Program-made: the position numbers and the translations under genes
Assembly (NCBI GenBank): GCA_035282925.1
Contig: DATEUW010000002.1
Coordinates: 1 to 24,122, forward strand
Direction of reading: 5' to 3'
DNA length: 24,122 bases
Origin: ASMP01 sp035282925
Lineage (GTDB): Archaea > Nanobdellota > Nanobdellia > Pacearchaeales > GW2011-AR1
Part shown: in pieces, positions 14,263 to 23,500 of the stretch
Position numbering within the stretch: position 1 is the first letter of the stretch
Layout: every line of letters begins with the position of its first letter
Notes under the pieces: generated by a model
Database searches by the model: none
Told to the model about the DNA's origin: nothing
What the model saw: the letters and a program-made list of their open reading frames with translations, nothing else

Positions 14263-14963
14263 AACAGCAAAAATCAAATCAAACTGAGAAGGCAATTATC
14301 TTGGATTCTGGGGTTCTGATAAGCTTTTCAATGAACGGCATAATAGAAATCATAAAAAAGCTTAAGGGAAATTTTTCGGGGAAATTCCTCATAACCTCTG
14401 AAGTAAAGAAGGAAGTTATCGATGTCCCGATTAAGATAAAAAGATTTGAGCTCGAGGCATTAAAGATAAAGGCTCTTTTGGATGAAGGAGTTCTCGAGAT
14501 GCCGAGCTCCCTCGGAATAAAGGATTCCGAGATTGAAAGAGAAGACAATGAAATGCTAAGGATTGCAAATTCCACTTTCAATGGAAAAGGCAGAGACATA
14601 CATATACTTGACCATGGAGAGGCCTCTTGCCTGGGCTTGAGCAAACTTCTTACGGAAAGAGGAATAAAAAACCTCATCGCGATTGATGAGAGGACGACAA
14701 GGCTTCTTGTTGAAAGGCCAGAAAACCTGAAAAGCATTTTTGAGGACAGGATAAATACTAGAATAACGATAAAAAACCAGAATCTTAAATTTTTCAGGGA
14801 TTTCAGGATAATAAGGTCTGCAGAGCTTGCCTATGTTGCTTACAAAAAAAATCTCCTCGACCTCAAAGACGGGATGGTTCTCGACGCGCTTCTCTACGCG
14901 CTGAAGTTCAAAGGCGCTGCAATTTCCGGCGATGAAATTGAGCAGATAAAGAGATTGGGGTAA
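14259..14963 (+). CDS. PIN-like domain protein (possible toxin or RNase)
   Basis: A 234-residue protein with PIN-type motifs: ILDSGVLISF (D16), ITSEVKKEVIDVP (acidic pair near 48-52), DHGEASCLGLS (E121) and AIDERTTRLL (D143). This is the acidic tetrad of PIN nucleases, with a segment of about 35 residues inserted before DHGEA, so it is larger than VapC (about 130). The C-terminal 70 residues form an added helical domain. It overlaps the upstream HTH gene by 4 nt, an arrangement typical of antitoxin-toxin pairs (related to DUF3368/COG2405 PIN proteins). It could alternatively be a housekeeping RNase restricted to this lineage. Confidence 0.72.
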   Translation: MKQQKSNQTEKAIILDSGVLISFSMNGIIEIIKKLKGNFSGKFLITSEVKKEVIDVPIKIKRFELEALKIKALLDEGVLEMPSSLGIKDSEIEREDNEMLRIANSTFNGKGRDIHILDHGEASCLGLSKLLTERGIKNLIAIDERTTRLLVERPENLKSIFEDRINTRITIKNQNLKFFRDFRIIRSAELAYVAYKKNLLDLKDGMVLDALLYALKFKGAAISGDEIEQIKRLG

Positions 14964-14970
14964 ACTTAAA

Positions 14971-15447
14971 GTGAAAAACACAAAAGAGGCATTAGAATGG
15001 ATTCTTAATATATTAAGAAAAAATAAAATTCCCTTTAGAATTTCTGGAGGTTTTGCGGCAAAAATATACGGTTCAAAGAGAAAATTGGCAGATATTGACA
15101 TTGAAGTCAATAATAAAAACATAAAGAAGATATTTCCTTTTGTTAAAAAATATGTAATTTATGGCCCAAAAAGATATAGAGATGGAGATTTTAATCTTTT
15201 TTTAATGAATTTAAAATTTAAAGGTCAAGAAATAGATATTTATGGCAAAAATGATTTACAAATTTTAGATAAAGTTAACAATACTTGGGTTAAAGAAAAG
15301 ATAAATTTGAATAAATTTACAAAAAAGAAGGTATATGGGTTAACAATTCCTTTAGTTCCTTTAAAAGAGGTTATAAGTTATAAAGAAAAAATTAGAAGGA
15401 ATGTTGATTTAATAGATATCAAAAACCTATTGAATAGGCAAACTTAA
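14971..15447 (+). CDS. Nucleotidyltransferase-fold protein
   Basis: A 158-residue protein with a GTG start at 14971, 7 nt after the upstream stop. The motif ISGGFAAKIYGSKRKLADID (24-43; GG at 26-27, DxD at 41 and 43) followed by a later carboxylate (GQEIDIYGK) is the active-site signature of the polymerase-beta-like nucleotidyltransferase superfamily. The size suits a stand-alone MNT or AbiEii-type enzyme, which in many toxin-antitoxin systems modifies tRNA or a partner protein. The gene is visibly more A+T- and Lys/Asn/Ile-rich than its neighbours, which suggests recent acquisition. It probably belongs to the HTH-PIN transcript. Confidence 0.75.
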   Translation: MKNTKEALEWILNILRKNKIPFRISGGFAAKIYGSKRKLADIDIEVNNKNIKKIFPFVKKYVIYGPKRYRDGDFNLFLMNLKFKGQEIDIYGKNDLQILDKVNNTWVKEKINLNKFTKKKVYGLTIPLVPLKEVISYKEKIRRNVDLIDIKNLLNRQT

Positions 15448-15473
15448 AAATCAAAGTTTTCTCATAAAAATGC

Positions 15474-15544
15474 GGGTGCGTAGGCTAATGGTAGACTACC
15501 TGGCTCCAGCCCAGGAGACGAGAGTTCGATCCTCTCCGCGCCCA
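15474..15544 (+). tRNA. tRNA-Trp (anticodon CCA), no intron
   Basis: Acceptor stem GGGTGCG/CGCGCCC with A73, anticodon stem CCTGG/CCAGG with loop CTCCAGC (CCA), T arm GAGAG/CTCTC. The total of 71 nt leaves no room for the intron found in many archaeal tRNA-Trp genes, and CCA is not encoded. ACTTAAAAATC (15441-15451) lies about 27 nt upstream. htpX begins 8 nt downstream. Confidence 0.95.
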
Positions 15545-15552
15545 TTTTAAAG

Positions 15553-16395
15553 ATGTGGAACCAGATTAAGACAGTCTTGCTGCTTGGAATTCTGACGGGA
15601 TTGCTCTTGATATTTGGGAGTCTTTTCGGCAGAGAGGGTTTGGTTATAGCCTTGGTTTTCGTGGTTTTAATGAACACTATAACATATCTTTTCTCTGACA
15701 AGATTGCTTTAGCTATGTATCGTGCAAGGCAAATAAAAAAGAATGAATTTCCTTGGCTTCATAAAATGGTTAAGGAAATCGCAAAAGAGGCAAAAATTCC
15801 GGAGCCGAGAGGAATTTATATTATACCGACGCAGCAGGCAAATGCTTTCTGTGCCGGTCGCGGCCCTGGGCATTATGTGGTTGCATGCACAGATGGAATT
15901 CTAAAAATTCTAAACAGGGAGGAACTGAAAGGTGTTTTAGCACACGAAGTCAGCCATGCTAAGAATAGAGATGTTTTGGTTGCCACGGTTGCTGCAACAA
16001 TTGCCGGCGTGATTTTATATTTATCATATATAGCACGATTCACGGCATTTGCAGGCAATGATGATAACAGAGGAGCAGGCAGTATTCTTGGCTTGCTTGT
16101 TTTAGTAATTTTGACTCCGCTCATTGCCCCAATAATTCAGCTTGCAATCTCAAGAAGCAGGGAGTATCTTGCAGACGAAACTGGCGCCCGGATTTTGAAG
16201 GACGGAAAGCCATTGGCAAGCGCCCTGGAAAAGATAAATGCCTCTGTGAAGAACACGCCAATGCATTTTGGTTCAGAAGCAGCAGCCAGCTTGTTCATCG
16301 CAAATCCCTTCAAAGGAAATGCTTTAATCAATTTGTTCTCGACGCATCCTCCTTTTGAGGAGAGGGTGAAAAAATTAAGAAGCATGAATTTTTAA
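15553..16395 (+). CDS. htpX: HtpX-family membrane zinc metalloprotease
   Basis: A 280-residue integral membrane M48 peptidase that degrades misfolded membrane proteins. Two hydrophobic segments lie at the N-terminus (about 7-24 and 29-47) and two more in the middle (about 141-160 and 178-199). The active site HEVSH (131-135) with AHEVSHAKNRD, and the third zinc ligand in SREYLADE (E204), are intact. The length matches the family. The ATG is 8 nt from the end of tRNA-Trp. The position for a TATA box is inside the tRNA, so transcription probably comes from the tRNA-Trp promoter, with tRNA 3' processing giving a very short leader. The last 4 nt overlap the end of the convergent phosphoesterase gene. 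Confidence 0.94.
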   Translation: MWNQIKTVLLLGILTGLLLIFGSLFGREGLVIALVFVVLMNTITYLFSDKIALAMYRARQIKKNEFPWLHKMVKEIAKEAKIPEPRGIYIIPTQQANAFCAGRGPGHYVVACTDGILKILNREELKGVLAHEVSHAKNRDVLVATVAATIAGVILYLSYIARFTAFAGNDDNRGAGSILGLLVLVILTPLIAPIIQLAISRSREYLADETGARILKDGKPLASALEKINASVKNTPMHFGSEAAASLFIANPFKGNALINLFSTHPPFEERVKKLRSMNF

Positions 16396-17135
16396 CCCAA
16401 ATCCCCAACCCTTCCGAAATCATAAACCTTGTCTTTGCCTATGACATGGACTTTGAATTTCAGCATTTCTCTCTTTGGAATTATAAAAAAAGATTCCAGA
16501 TAGTCTTCCCTATAATCATTCACTAGTGTGCCTTCGTAATAATTTTCAAAACTTGGGATAACTATGAAAGTTTTTCCTTTGTAATTTCCTTCCAGGAAGC
16601 ATTTATAGATTTCTTTTTTCACGCCGGGTTTTTCTGCAAGAAGTATAGACGGATGCAGATGGCCAGAAACAATGCAGCCAACGCCTTTGTCAAAAACCTC
16701 CGGGAAAGACCTGTGACCATGGACAAAAGCAATTCCATCTTGTATGTAGTAATTCCTCATTTTTCCATAGGTGAAATCCATAGTATCATGATTTCCTTTT
16801 ATGAAAACTATATTTTCTTCTGGATCCTGGACTTCTTGCTTAAGAAATTTCATGACTTCAAGAAACCCGTATTTTTCTTCTATTTCAAAGGAAAAAGCGT
16901 GCTTTATGTCCCCGAGAAAAACAATCTTGTTTATTTTTCTTCCTGAATTTTTCATTTTCCTGAAAATTTCTTTCATATCAGCAATTATTTCTTTCACGTG
17001 TCTTTCAGGTATGAAGACACCGGACTGCCTTATCATGTAATCATAGCCAATGTGCAAATCTCCGACTGCGAGAATTCCCTGCTCTGGGAAAAACAAGGAT
17101 TTGTCTATGAATTCGTATTTTGGTGACATAATCAT
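16392..17135 (-). CDS. Calcineurin-like metallophosphoesterase (COG1407-like)
   Basis: A 247-residue phosphoesterase with the full metal-binding set: GDLHIG (25-30), FLGDIKH, KGNHD, and HGH, then SGHLHP. The LGDIKH and GNHD motifs match the archaeal ICC-like family often encoded beside Lhr helicases; here an Lhr-type gene lies on the same strand, upstream of it. It probably hydrolyses a phosphoester of a nucleotide or nucleic acid; the substrate is unknown. Two start codons are possible (17135 and 17129); TTTTAATAC near 17151-17160 fits the second slightly better. It converges with htpX by a 4-nt overlap. Confidence 0.9.
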   Translation of the reverse strand: MIMSPKYEFIDKSLFFPEQGILAVGDLHIGYDYMIRQSGVFIPERHVKEIIADMKEIFRKMKNSGRKINKIVFLGDIKHAFSFEIEEKYGFLEVMKFLKQEVQDPEENIVFIKGNHDTMDFTYGKMRNYYIQDGIAFVHGHRSFPEVFDKGVGCIVSGHLHPSILLAEKPGVKKEIYKCFLEGNYKGKTFIVIPSFENYYEGTLVNDYREDYLESFFIIPKREMLKFKVHVIGKDKVYDFGRVGDLG

Positions 17136-17194
17136 TTTTTAATATAGAATCGTATTAAAATGTTGGTTTTTTATATTAGCAATTTTATAATCAT

Positions 17195-17267
17195 CTTGCG
17201 AGTTTACGAGCAAGCTATTGAACGAACGAAAGGACGGACGCTCAAGCGTGAATCGTCCGTGTGAGCG
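17195..17267. other. Hairpin-rich spacer between lhr and the phosphoesterase gene
   Basis: The 134-nt spacer holds several inverted repeats: CTTGC/GCAAG (17195-17199/17210-17214), ACGGACG/CGTCCGT (17234-17240/17254-17260), and CGCTCA/TGAGCG (17239-17244/17262-17267). The last two share bases and cannot form together. It is GC-richer than its surroundings. It may be a terminator-like or RNA element downstream of lhr. No ORF is convincing. Confidence 0.5.
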
Positions 17268-17269
17268 AA

Positions 17270-19867
17270 TCATCCTACAACCCCTTCCTGCATCAAATTC
17301 TGAATGTGCAACTGATGCATTCTTCTTAAAAATGCCTGCTTGTCCTCTATCCTTATTAGATCAGAGTGTCCTTGGATTATCAAATTAAGGGCGAAGGGAG
17401 AAGGAAGTCGCGTTTCAATGAGATTTACCTTTACTTTTCCCTGCTCAATCCATCGAAGAACCTGGGAGGCATTTTCTATATCCATCAAATCCTCAAAGAT
17501 TTCCCTTCTGGCTTCTCTGAGAATCGGGAACTCGTTGCTGATTTTTTTTACAGCTGCAAGAAGGAAATGTGATTTCATCTGCTGCTTGCCTACAGTCTTT
17601 CTCTGTCCCTTGTAGTTTCTCAAGATCATCAAAGCCCTTGTGGCGCAGTGCCGGAACCTACGGGCCAAGATATCTGTCCTGTCTATTGCTTCTTTGAGGA
17701 ATTTTTCCAGGTTTTTTTCCTTCATGTTTTCCATGGATCTTTTCAGCATCATGTTCTCCCCTGAAAGATAGAATCCATTGTCAGAAATTCCGAGCTCAAC
17801 GTCTCTGCCGCCTAAAGCTCCAATGACATAACCAAAAGCCCTTGACAAAGCGTCATTGACTCTCCTGCCATAAAGGCTGTGGAAAAGCAGATACTTTTTC
17901 TCCTGATCTGTGAATTTTTCGATTACCAGCGTGTTTTCATCGGGAATTTCCAGGAAGCTGTGCTGCTCAAGGAAATAATTGTAGATTGCCTCTGCTGTTT
18001 CCCTTGGAACGTAGAGATGGCTTTTTATGAATTCCAGGATTTCATCTTTAGGCTTATCAGATTTTAATTTTTTGTTCATCAAAGCGCGGAACCTGTTTAT
18101 TTCCAGGGCAGAGCCGAAACTCAAAGGCAGCATTTCTGAAAACCACGAGGGAATTGTCGGATTTCTCCTTGTTTCAGAGGAAACATAGAGATTCATTCCT
18201 CTCGTATATCTGTACAGATATTTCTTGCCTCCAAGGACAAAGACGTCTCCTTTCCTCATTCTTGAAAGAAAAGCCTCGTCAATCATCCCCACAGGCTCTT
18301 CTGTTCCTGCAATCTTGACTCTTATGAAAGATTCTTCAGGGATTGTTCCTATGTTTGTAAGGTAGAGAACTCTGGCCAGCTTCCCTCTTTTTCCTATTTC
18401 CTTTGTATCCTTGTCATACCAGATTTTTCCGTACACATGGTTCTTTTCCAGGGCATACTCTCCTGAAAGATAGGAAATTACATCCAGAAAATCGTTCCTG
18501 GTTAAGTCAGAGTAGCAGTAGCTCTTTCTTATTGTTTTAAAGAGATCCTGTTCTTTCCAGATTTTGTAGATTGCCATTCCGTAAATCTGCTGGCTTAAAA
18601 CGTCGAGGCAGTTTCTTGGGAACCTGACTTCGTTGATTTTTCTTTCTATCATTTCCTTCTGGATTACAGAGCATTCTATCAAATCGTCCCTGTCTAAGAT
18701 GATGAATCTTCCTTTTGCAATGTTATGCAGCTGGTGACCAGCGCGACCCATTCTTTGAAGAGCCCGGGAGCTGGACTTTGGAGAGCCAAGCATTATTACT
18801 AAGTCAATAAAACCAATGTCGATTCCCAATTCTAAACTTGTGGAACAGACAACTACTTTCAGTTTTCCCTGCCGAAGCCTTTCCTCAATGTCAAACCTGT
18901 GGACTTTGCTCAAGGAAGAGTGATGGGCAGCTATGTTATCATCCCCATATTCTGTCGGAAATCTTTCTTTTAGGTAGTTAACGACACGTTCTGTCGCAGA
19001 GCGTGTGTTTGTAAAAATTAATGTTGTCTTATGCTCGGAAATAAGCTTTGAAATCAATTCATACATCTTTAAGTGAAGGCCTTCATCCTCAATTACATTT
19101 TTAACTGGAGATAGAACTTGTATGTCTATTTTTTTATTGAGATTTACTTGGGCGGTTTCAACTTCCCTGTCATCAGAAATTCCCACAAGGTATTTTGCAA
19201 CTTCGTCCATCGGCTCTATCGTGGCGCTTAATCCTATTTTCACAGGCCAAGAAGAAGAAACTTCGTTCAGTCTTTCTAAAGTCAAACTGAGATAGGCGCC
19301 TCTTTTATTGTCCATGGAATGAATTTCGTCGACGATGCAGAATTCCACTTCTCTCATGTTATCTATGAAATTCTTGCTCGTAAGAACTATTGCAAGAGTT
19401 TCCGGCGTTGTTATCAAAATATGCGGCGGATTTTTCAGCATCTTTGCCCTGTCAGAGGTTGTTGTATCGCCTGTTCTTAGGGAAATTCTTATTTTCTGGA
19501 GTTTTATTCCTTTTTTTTCAGCCAAGGCTTCTATTTCATGCAAAGGCTCTATCAGGTTTTTCCATATGTCTGAACTCAATGCCTTTAAGGGGCTTGTATA
19601 AACTGCATAAACCTTGTTCTTTAGTTCTTGTTTTTCAGCCAGAATTATCAGGTAATTCAGGATTGAAAGAAAAGCTGTCAGGGTCTTTGTTCCACCTGTT
19701 TCTGCAGATATCAGGATGTTTTTTCTTTTCCAGATAGCAAGAACCCCGTATTTCTGCGGCAGGGAAAATTCCGGAAATTTTGAAAAAAACCATTCCGTGA
19801 CCAAAGGATGGAGTATTTTTTTTATTTCTTCCTCTGTTCCCTGCTTGGCTTTTACTATTTTTGTCAT
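17270..19867 (-). CDS. lhr: Lhr-family superfamily 2 helicase
   Basis: An 865-residue DEAD/H-type helicase with an Lhr layout: two RecA domains (about 35-215 and 260-390), a winged helix, and the Lhr-specific C-terminal region. Motifs visible: motif I AETGGTKT (55-62), TTPETL (Ib), DEIH (180-183, motif II), SAT (214-216, motif III), STSLELGIDIG (motif V) and QRMGRAGH (371-378, motif VI). Lhr proteins translocate on single-stranded DNA or RNA-DNA hybrids in repair or RNA processing. Motif I is unusual: the normal TGSGKT is TGGTKT, so Thr60 replaces the Gly before the catalytic Lys61. TTTTAAAAAC (19888-19897, minus strand) supports the ATG at 19867. Confidence 0.93.
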   Translation of the reverse strand: MTKIVKAKQGTEEEIKKILHPLVTEWFFSKFPEFSLPQKYGVLAIWKRKNILISAETGGTKTLTAFLSILNYLIILAEKQELKNKVYAVYTSPLKALSSDIWKNLIEPLHEIEALAEKKGIKLQKIRISLRTGDTTTSDRAKMLKNPPHILITTPETLAIVLTSKNFIDNMREVEFCIVDEIHSMDNKRGAYLSLTLERLNEVSSSWPVKIGLSATIEPMDEVAKYLVGISDDREVETAQVNLNKKIDIQVLSPVKNVIEDEGLHLKMYELISKLISEHKTTLIFTNTRSATERVVNYLKERFPTEYGDDNIAAHHSSLSKVHRFDIEERLRQGKLKVVVCSTSLELGIDIGFIDLVIMLGSPKSSSRALQRMGRAGHQLHNIAKGRFIILDRDDLIECSVIQKEMIERKINEVRFPRNCLDVLSQQIYGMAIYKIWKEQDLFKTIRKSYCYSDLTRNDFLDVISYLSGEYALEKNHVYGKIWYDKDTKEIGKRGKLARVLYLTNIGTIPEESFIRVKIAGTEEPVGMIDEAFLSRMRKGDVFVLGGKKYLYRYTRGMNLYVSSETRRNPTIPSWFSEMLPLSFGSALEINRFRALMNKKLKSDKPKDEILEFIKSHLYVPRETAEAIYNYFLEQHSFLEIPDENTLVIEKFTDQEKKYLLFHSLYGRRVNDALSRAFGYVIGALGGRDVELGISDNGFYLSGENMMLKRSMENMKEKNLEKFLKEAIDRTDILARRFRHCATRALMILRNYKGQRKTVGKQQMKSHFLLAAVKKISNEFPILREARREIFEDLMDIENASQVLRWIEQGKVKVNLIETRLPSPFALNLIIQGHSDLIRIEDKQAFLRRMHQLHIQNLMQEGVVG

Positions 19868-20018
19868 ATTTTTATAGGAATATCTTAGTTTTTAAAAGAT
19901 GATGTTTTAATTAAAGAGGAATTTTATGTGATGTTCTATTAAAAAACTATTATCTTTGTTATCATACATCAGTAAATATAAATCTTTAAATACCCTTTTG
20001 TTTTGAATTGCTGGTTGT

Positions 20019-20066
20019 CTACAACCTATAGGAAACAAAAGATATATAACATACAATATGTTGTAG
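20019..20066 (+). promoter_or_regulatory. Candidate NrdR box pair flanking the nrdR promoter
   Basis: Two sites resemble the NrdR box core CwAtATaTwG: CAACCTATAG (20022-20031) and CAATATGTTG (20054-20063, within the palindrome TACAATATGTTGTA). Their cores are 32 bp apart, three helical turns, as in bacterial NrdR operators. A TATA box GATATATAAC (20041-20050) lies between them, so binding would block transcription of nrdR-nrdJ. An upstream palindrome GGTTGTCTACAACC (20013-20026) overlaps the first box. Confidence 0.55.
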
Positions 20067-20072
20067 ATAGTC

Positions 20073-20507
20073 ATGAAGTGTCCATACTGCGCCGGAAGAA
20101 CGAAAGTAACTGACAAAAGAGATTCTCCCGAAGGCATTAGGAGAAGGCGCGAGTGTTTAAAGTGTAAAAAGCGCTTTACAACATATGAAAAACTTGGGAG
20201 AAGCGGCCTTTATGTCATAAAAAAAGACGGCCGCAGGGAAAAATTCTCCAGGGAAAAAATGGAGGCAGGGATTGAGAGGGCTTTTGAGAAAAGGCCTGTG
20301 CCAAAGGAAAAAATTGAAAAGATGATAAATGAAATCGAGGAACAGCTGATGAGAAGAGGAAAGAAAGAGGTGAAGAGTTCTGCTATAGGTGAGCTGGTCA
20401 TGAAGAAAATAAAAAAGCTCGACCATGTGGCTTACATAAGATTTGCCTCTGTCTACAGGGATTTCCAGGACATCAAGGATTTCAAGAGTGCGATAAAAGG
20501 GATTTAG
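20073..20507 (+). CDS. nrdR: Transcriptional repressor NrdR
   Basis: A 144-residue regulator of ribonucleotide reductase genes. An N-terminal zinc ribbon (C3, C6, C28, C31) precedes an ATP-cone domain (about 46-136) that senses ATP and dATP. The sequence RDSPEGIRRRRECLKCKKRF is diagnostic of NrdR. The protein binds paired NrdR boxes when loaded with dATP. The gene stands directly upstream of nrdJ (55-nt gap) on the same strand, and box-like sites flank its own promoter, so autoregulation together with nrdJ is likely. NrdR is mainly bacterial and occurs in only some archaea, so horizontal transfer in this lineage is possible. Confidence 0.95.
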   Translation: MKCPYCAGRTKVTDKRDSPEGIRRRRECLKCKKRFTTYEKLGRSGLYVIKKDGRREKFSREKMEAGIERAFEKRPVPKEKIEKMINEIEEQLMRRGKKEVKSSAIGELVMKKIKKLDHVAYIRFASVYRDFQDIKDFKSAIKGI

Positions 20508-20562
20508 TTATCCATTAAAAATGAAAAATAAATTTCAGATGAATGTGCTGGAGGAATTGTAA

Positions 20563-23500
20563 ATGCCGATACAGCACTTGGATTATGAGACAGCAAAATC
20601 AATAAGACAGGAATTCTCAGAATATGCTCAAGACCATATGAATCTTAGCCCCAACGCACAGATGATTTTTGGGGAGATTTATTTAAGAAATCTTGAAGAT
20701 GGGAAACCCGAGACTATTGCAGACAGGATGGCGGCGATTTCATTGGATGTTGCAAGTGCGGAAATGAGATACCTTCCTAAAGATATGCCCCTGGAAGAAA
20801 AAATTAGGTTAGTAAAGAACCAGGGAAGAAGAAATCTTGAGCTTTATGTTTCCAATAAGTTCAGGGCAAATACGCCGGTAAATCTGAACATGGGAAGGTG
20901 GGAGGTAAGATCTGATGAGTCTGGCAACGTTACAGGATATCAGCAAAGAAGCCAATTAGGATCTGCTTGTTTTGTTATTCCTGTCGAAGACACTTTTGGG
21001 GACGATGTCGCAGACCTTGAGGACGGAATTCTTGAGGCTTGGGTTATGCAACAGCTGGTTCATAAAGGAGGCGGAGGCACTGGATTTTCTTTTCAAAGGC
21101 TGAGGCCAAAAGGCTCTATAATAGAATACAACCCCGCAGTTGACGGAATGAGGTCGATGTCATGGGATGGAAGAAGGGGCGTTTCATCCGGATATGAATC
21201 TTTCCTGCATGATTTCTTCAATCAGGCAACAGAAGCTGTAAAACAGGGAAATTCAAGACGGGGGGCAAATATGGGGATACAAAGAATTGACCATATGGAT
21301 TTCTTGGACCATATGTATGCTAAGTTTGGAAACAGGGACAGGTCTGAATGGAGGATGAAGAATTTCAATTTGAGTCTTGCGGTAACAGACGAATTCATGG
21401 AAGCGGCCCTGGCGGGAAGAACGTATACACTTTATAATCCGCATAGAGCAAAACCACCATTTAAAAAAATTCTCCAGGAGAAATGGGGTATTGAAGACCC
21501 GGAGATAGTGAGAAGGCCTGATTTGGCAACCAGAGCACAGTTTGAAGCAATACTTGAGAAAAACAGGAAAAATCCCTTTGCGCCATTAACAACGCCAAAC
21601 ATGTACATAGACAGCGACGGCAAAACCGTCATAAACGCCTACACTGGCGAAGCAATAGGGAGCGTTGTTGATGAAATAGTAAGGATAGATGCCGGAAAAG
21701 TTCTGGAAACTTTCGTGAGAAATTCCCATACAAATGGTGAGCCGGGAATGTTTTTTATAGACAGGGCAAATGAATACAATCCGATTTTGTATAACGAGGA
21801 AAAGGAAGCAACAAACCCCTGCGGAGAGCAGCCCCTTCCTCCCTATGGGGCATGCAATCTTGGCTCTGTGAATGTCGGCGAGTTTGTAAGATACAGGGTA
21901 TTTGACTCAAGAAGTGCGGTAGATACAAGAATCCTAAATAATGAGTGGATAAAGGTTGATGAAAGACCAGACGGAAAAATCGGTGTTGCATGGGTTGATT
22001 GGGATGATCTAAGGGCGACAATAAGGGACGGAACAAGATTCCTTGACAATGTTATTGAAAGAAGCGATTTTCCGGCGCAAAAGATAAGGGATGCTGTTGA
22101 AAATGGAAGAAACATCGGATTGGGATACATGGGAATCCATGACGCAATGATGCTCCTTAAGATGAGATATGGTTCTGAAGAGTCCTATAGATTTGCCGAG
22201 AGACTCGCAAAAGAGCTTCATGATGAAAGTCTTACTGAATCACGGAAATTAGCCGAAGAAAGAGGGGAATTTCCATTCTGGGAAGGGAGCTTGCACAATC
22301 CGAACTCGGCACTTTTCAAATGGTATAATAAAAAACCAAAGACAATTCCCGACAGATTTAGGGGAGAGAGACGACTTAGCGACAGAGTCAATAGGGAGAG
22401 GGTAATAAGCTACGGAACAGGGAAGGTAAGGAATGAATGCAGAATGACCCAGGCGCCAACGGGAACCATAAGGAGGGTTGTTGGCTCATCCGATAGTTCT
22501 TTGAGTCTTGAAAATTTAGCCATCTCCTCGGGAATAGAGCCTGTGTTTTCTTTAGCTGAAAGGTCCGAGATATTGAACACAGAAGTAGAGGATTGGTCTT
22601 ATGCAGCAGCAAGGTTATTGCAAAGGGAAGGGCTTCCTGTAAAAGAGATATTAGACGCTGTAAGAAAAAACAAAGGAAGCGTCTTTATTTACTCCCATAC
22701 TTCTTCAGAAGTTGCCAAAGTCCTTGAAAAAATTCCGGAAGATGTCAGAAGTGTTTTGGTAACTGCTTCAGGAGGGGAGGGAAACATTTATGAAATAAAA
22801 CCCGAAGAGCACGTAAAGATGCAGACAGTATTCCAAAAGTACAACGACAGCGCAATCAGCAAGACAATAAATCTCCCATTATCTTCAACCCCCAAGGATA
22901 TAAGGCAGGCATATGTCGATTTATGGCTTCAGGGCGCAAAAGGCGGAACAGTTTACAGAGACAAGAGCCGGGAATTTCAGATACTTAACACTGTGGTTGA
23001 TAAAGGATTAGAAGGTATTGTAAAGGGTAATGGAAAGAAAATTATAAGGCCTTTATTACAAAGGTCAATAACACTTGAGCTGCCCTATACTACTTCGGGT
23101 GTTAAGGAGGGTGTTGGTGATTTGGACTTTGACCCTGAAAGATGCTTCACAACACTCACATTTAATCTAGTTAACGGACATCTTACAGGAGTTTTCCAGA
23201 ATATTCCGGAAACAGACCCTGAAAGGATTTCTCTTTTAACTTCAGCAAACATTGAATTATCAAGAACTCTAAAAAATGGGCGCTCTTTGGATGATGTTAT
23301 TGCAGATTTGGAAAAGGTTAAAATGGAAGGAGCAAGGAGAGGTGTTGTGGTTGACGAGGCTGTTATGAATGGTTCTAAAGAAACTTTAAGGTATAGTGTA
23401 GAGGGTGCAACCACAAGGGGTGATTTATTAAGTGCATTATACGTTGCAAGATTTCTGACAGAGGGTGGAAAAAATTTTGATTCGGGAAACATTGATGAAA

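Noticed and set aside
14556..15122. 188-codon minus-strand ORF opposite the PIN and nucleotidyltransferase genes
   Set aside because: It spans two genes with recognisable motifs and shows no domain of its own.
15474..15544. Intron in tRNA-Trp, common in archaea
   Set aside because: The gene folds as a complete 71-nt tRNA with no extra bases in the anticodon loop.
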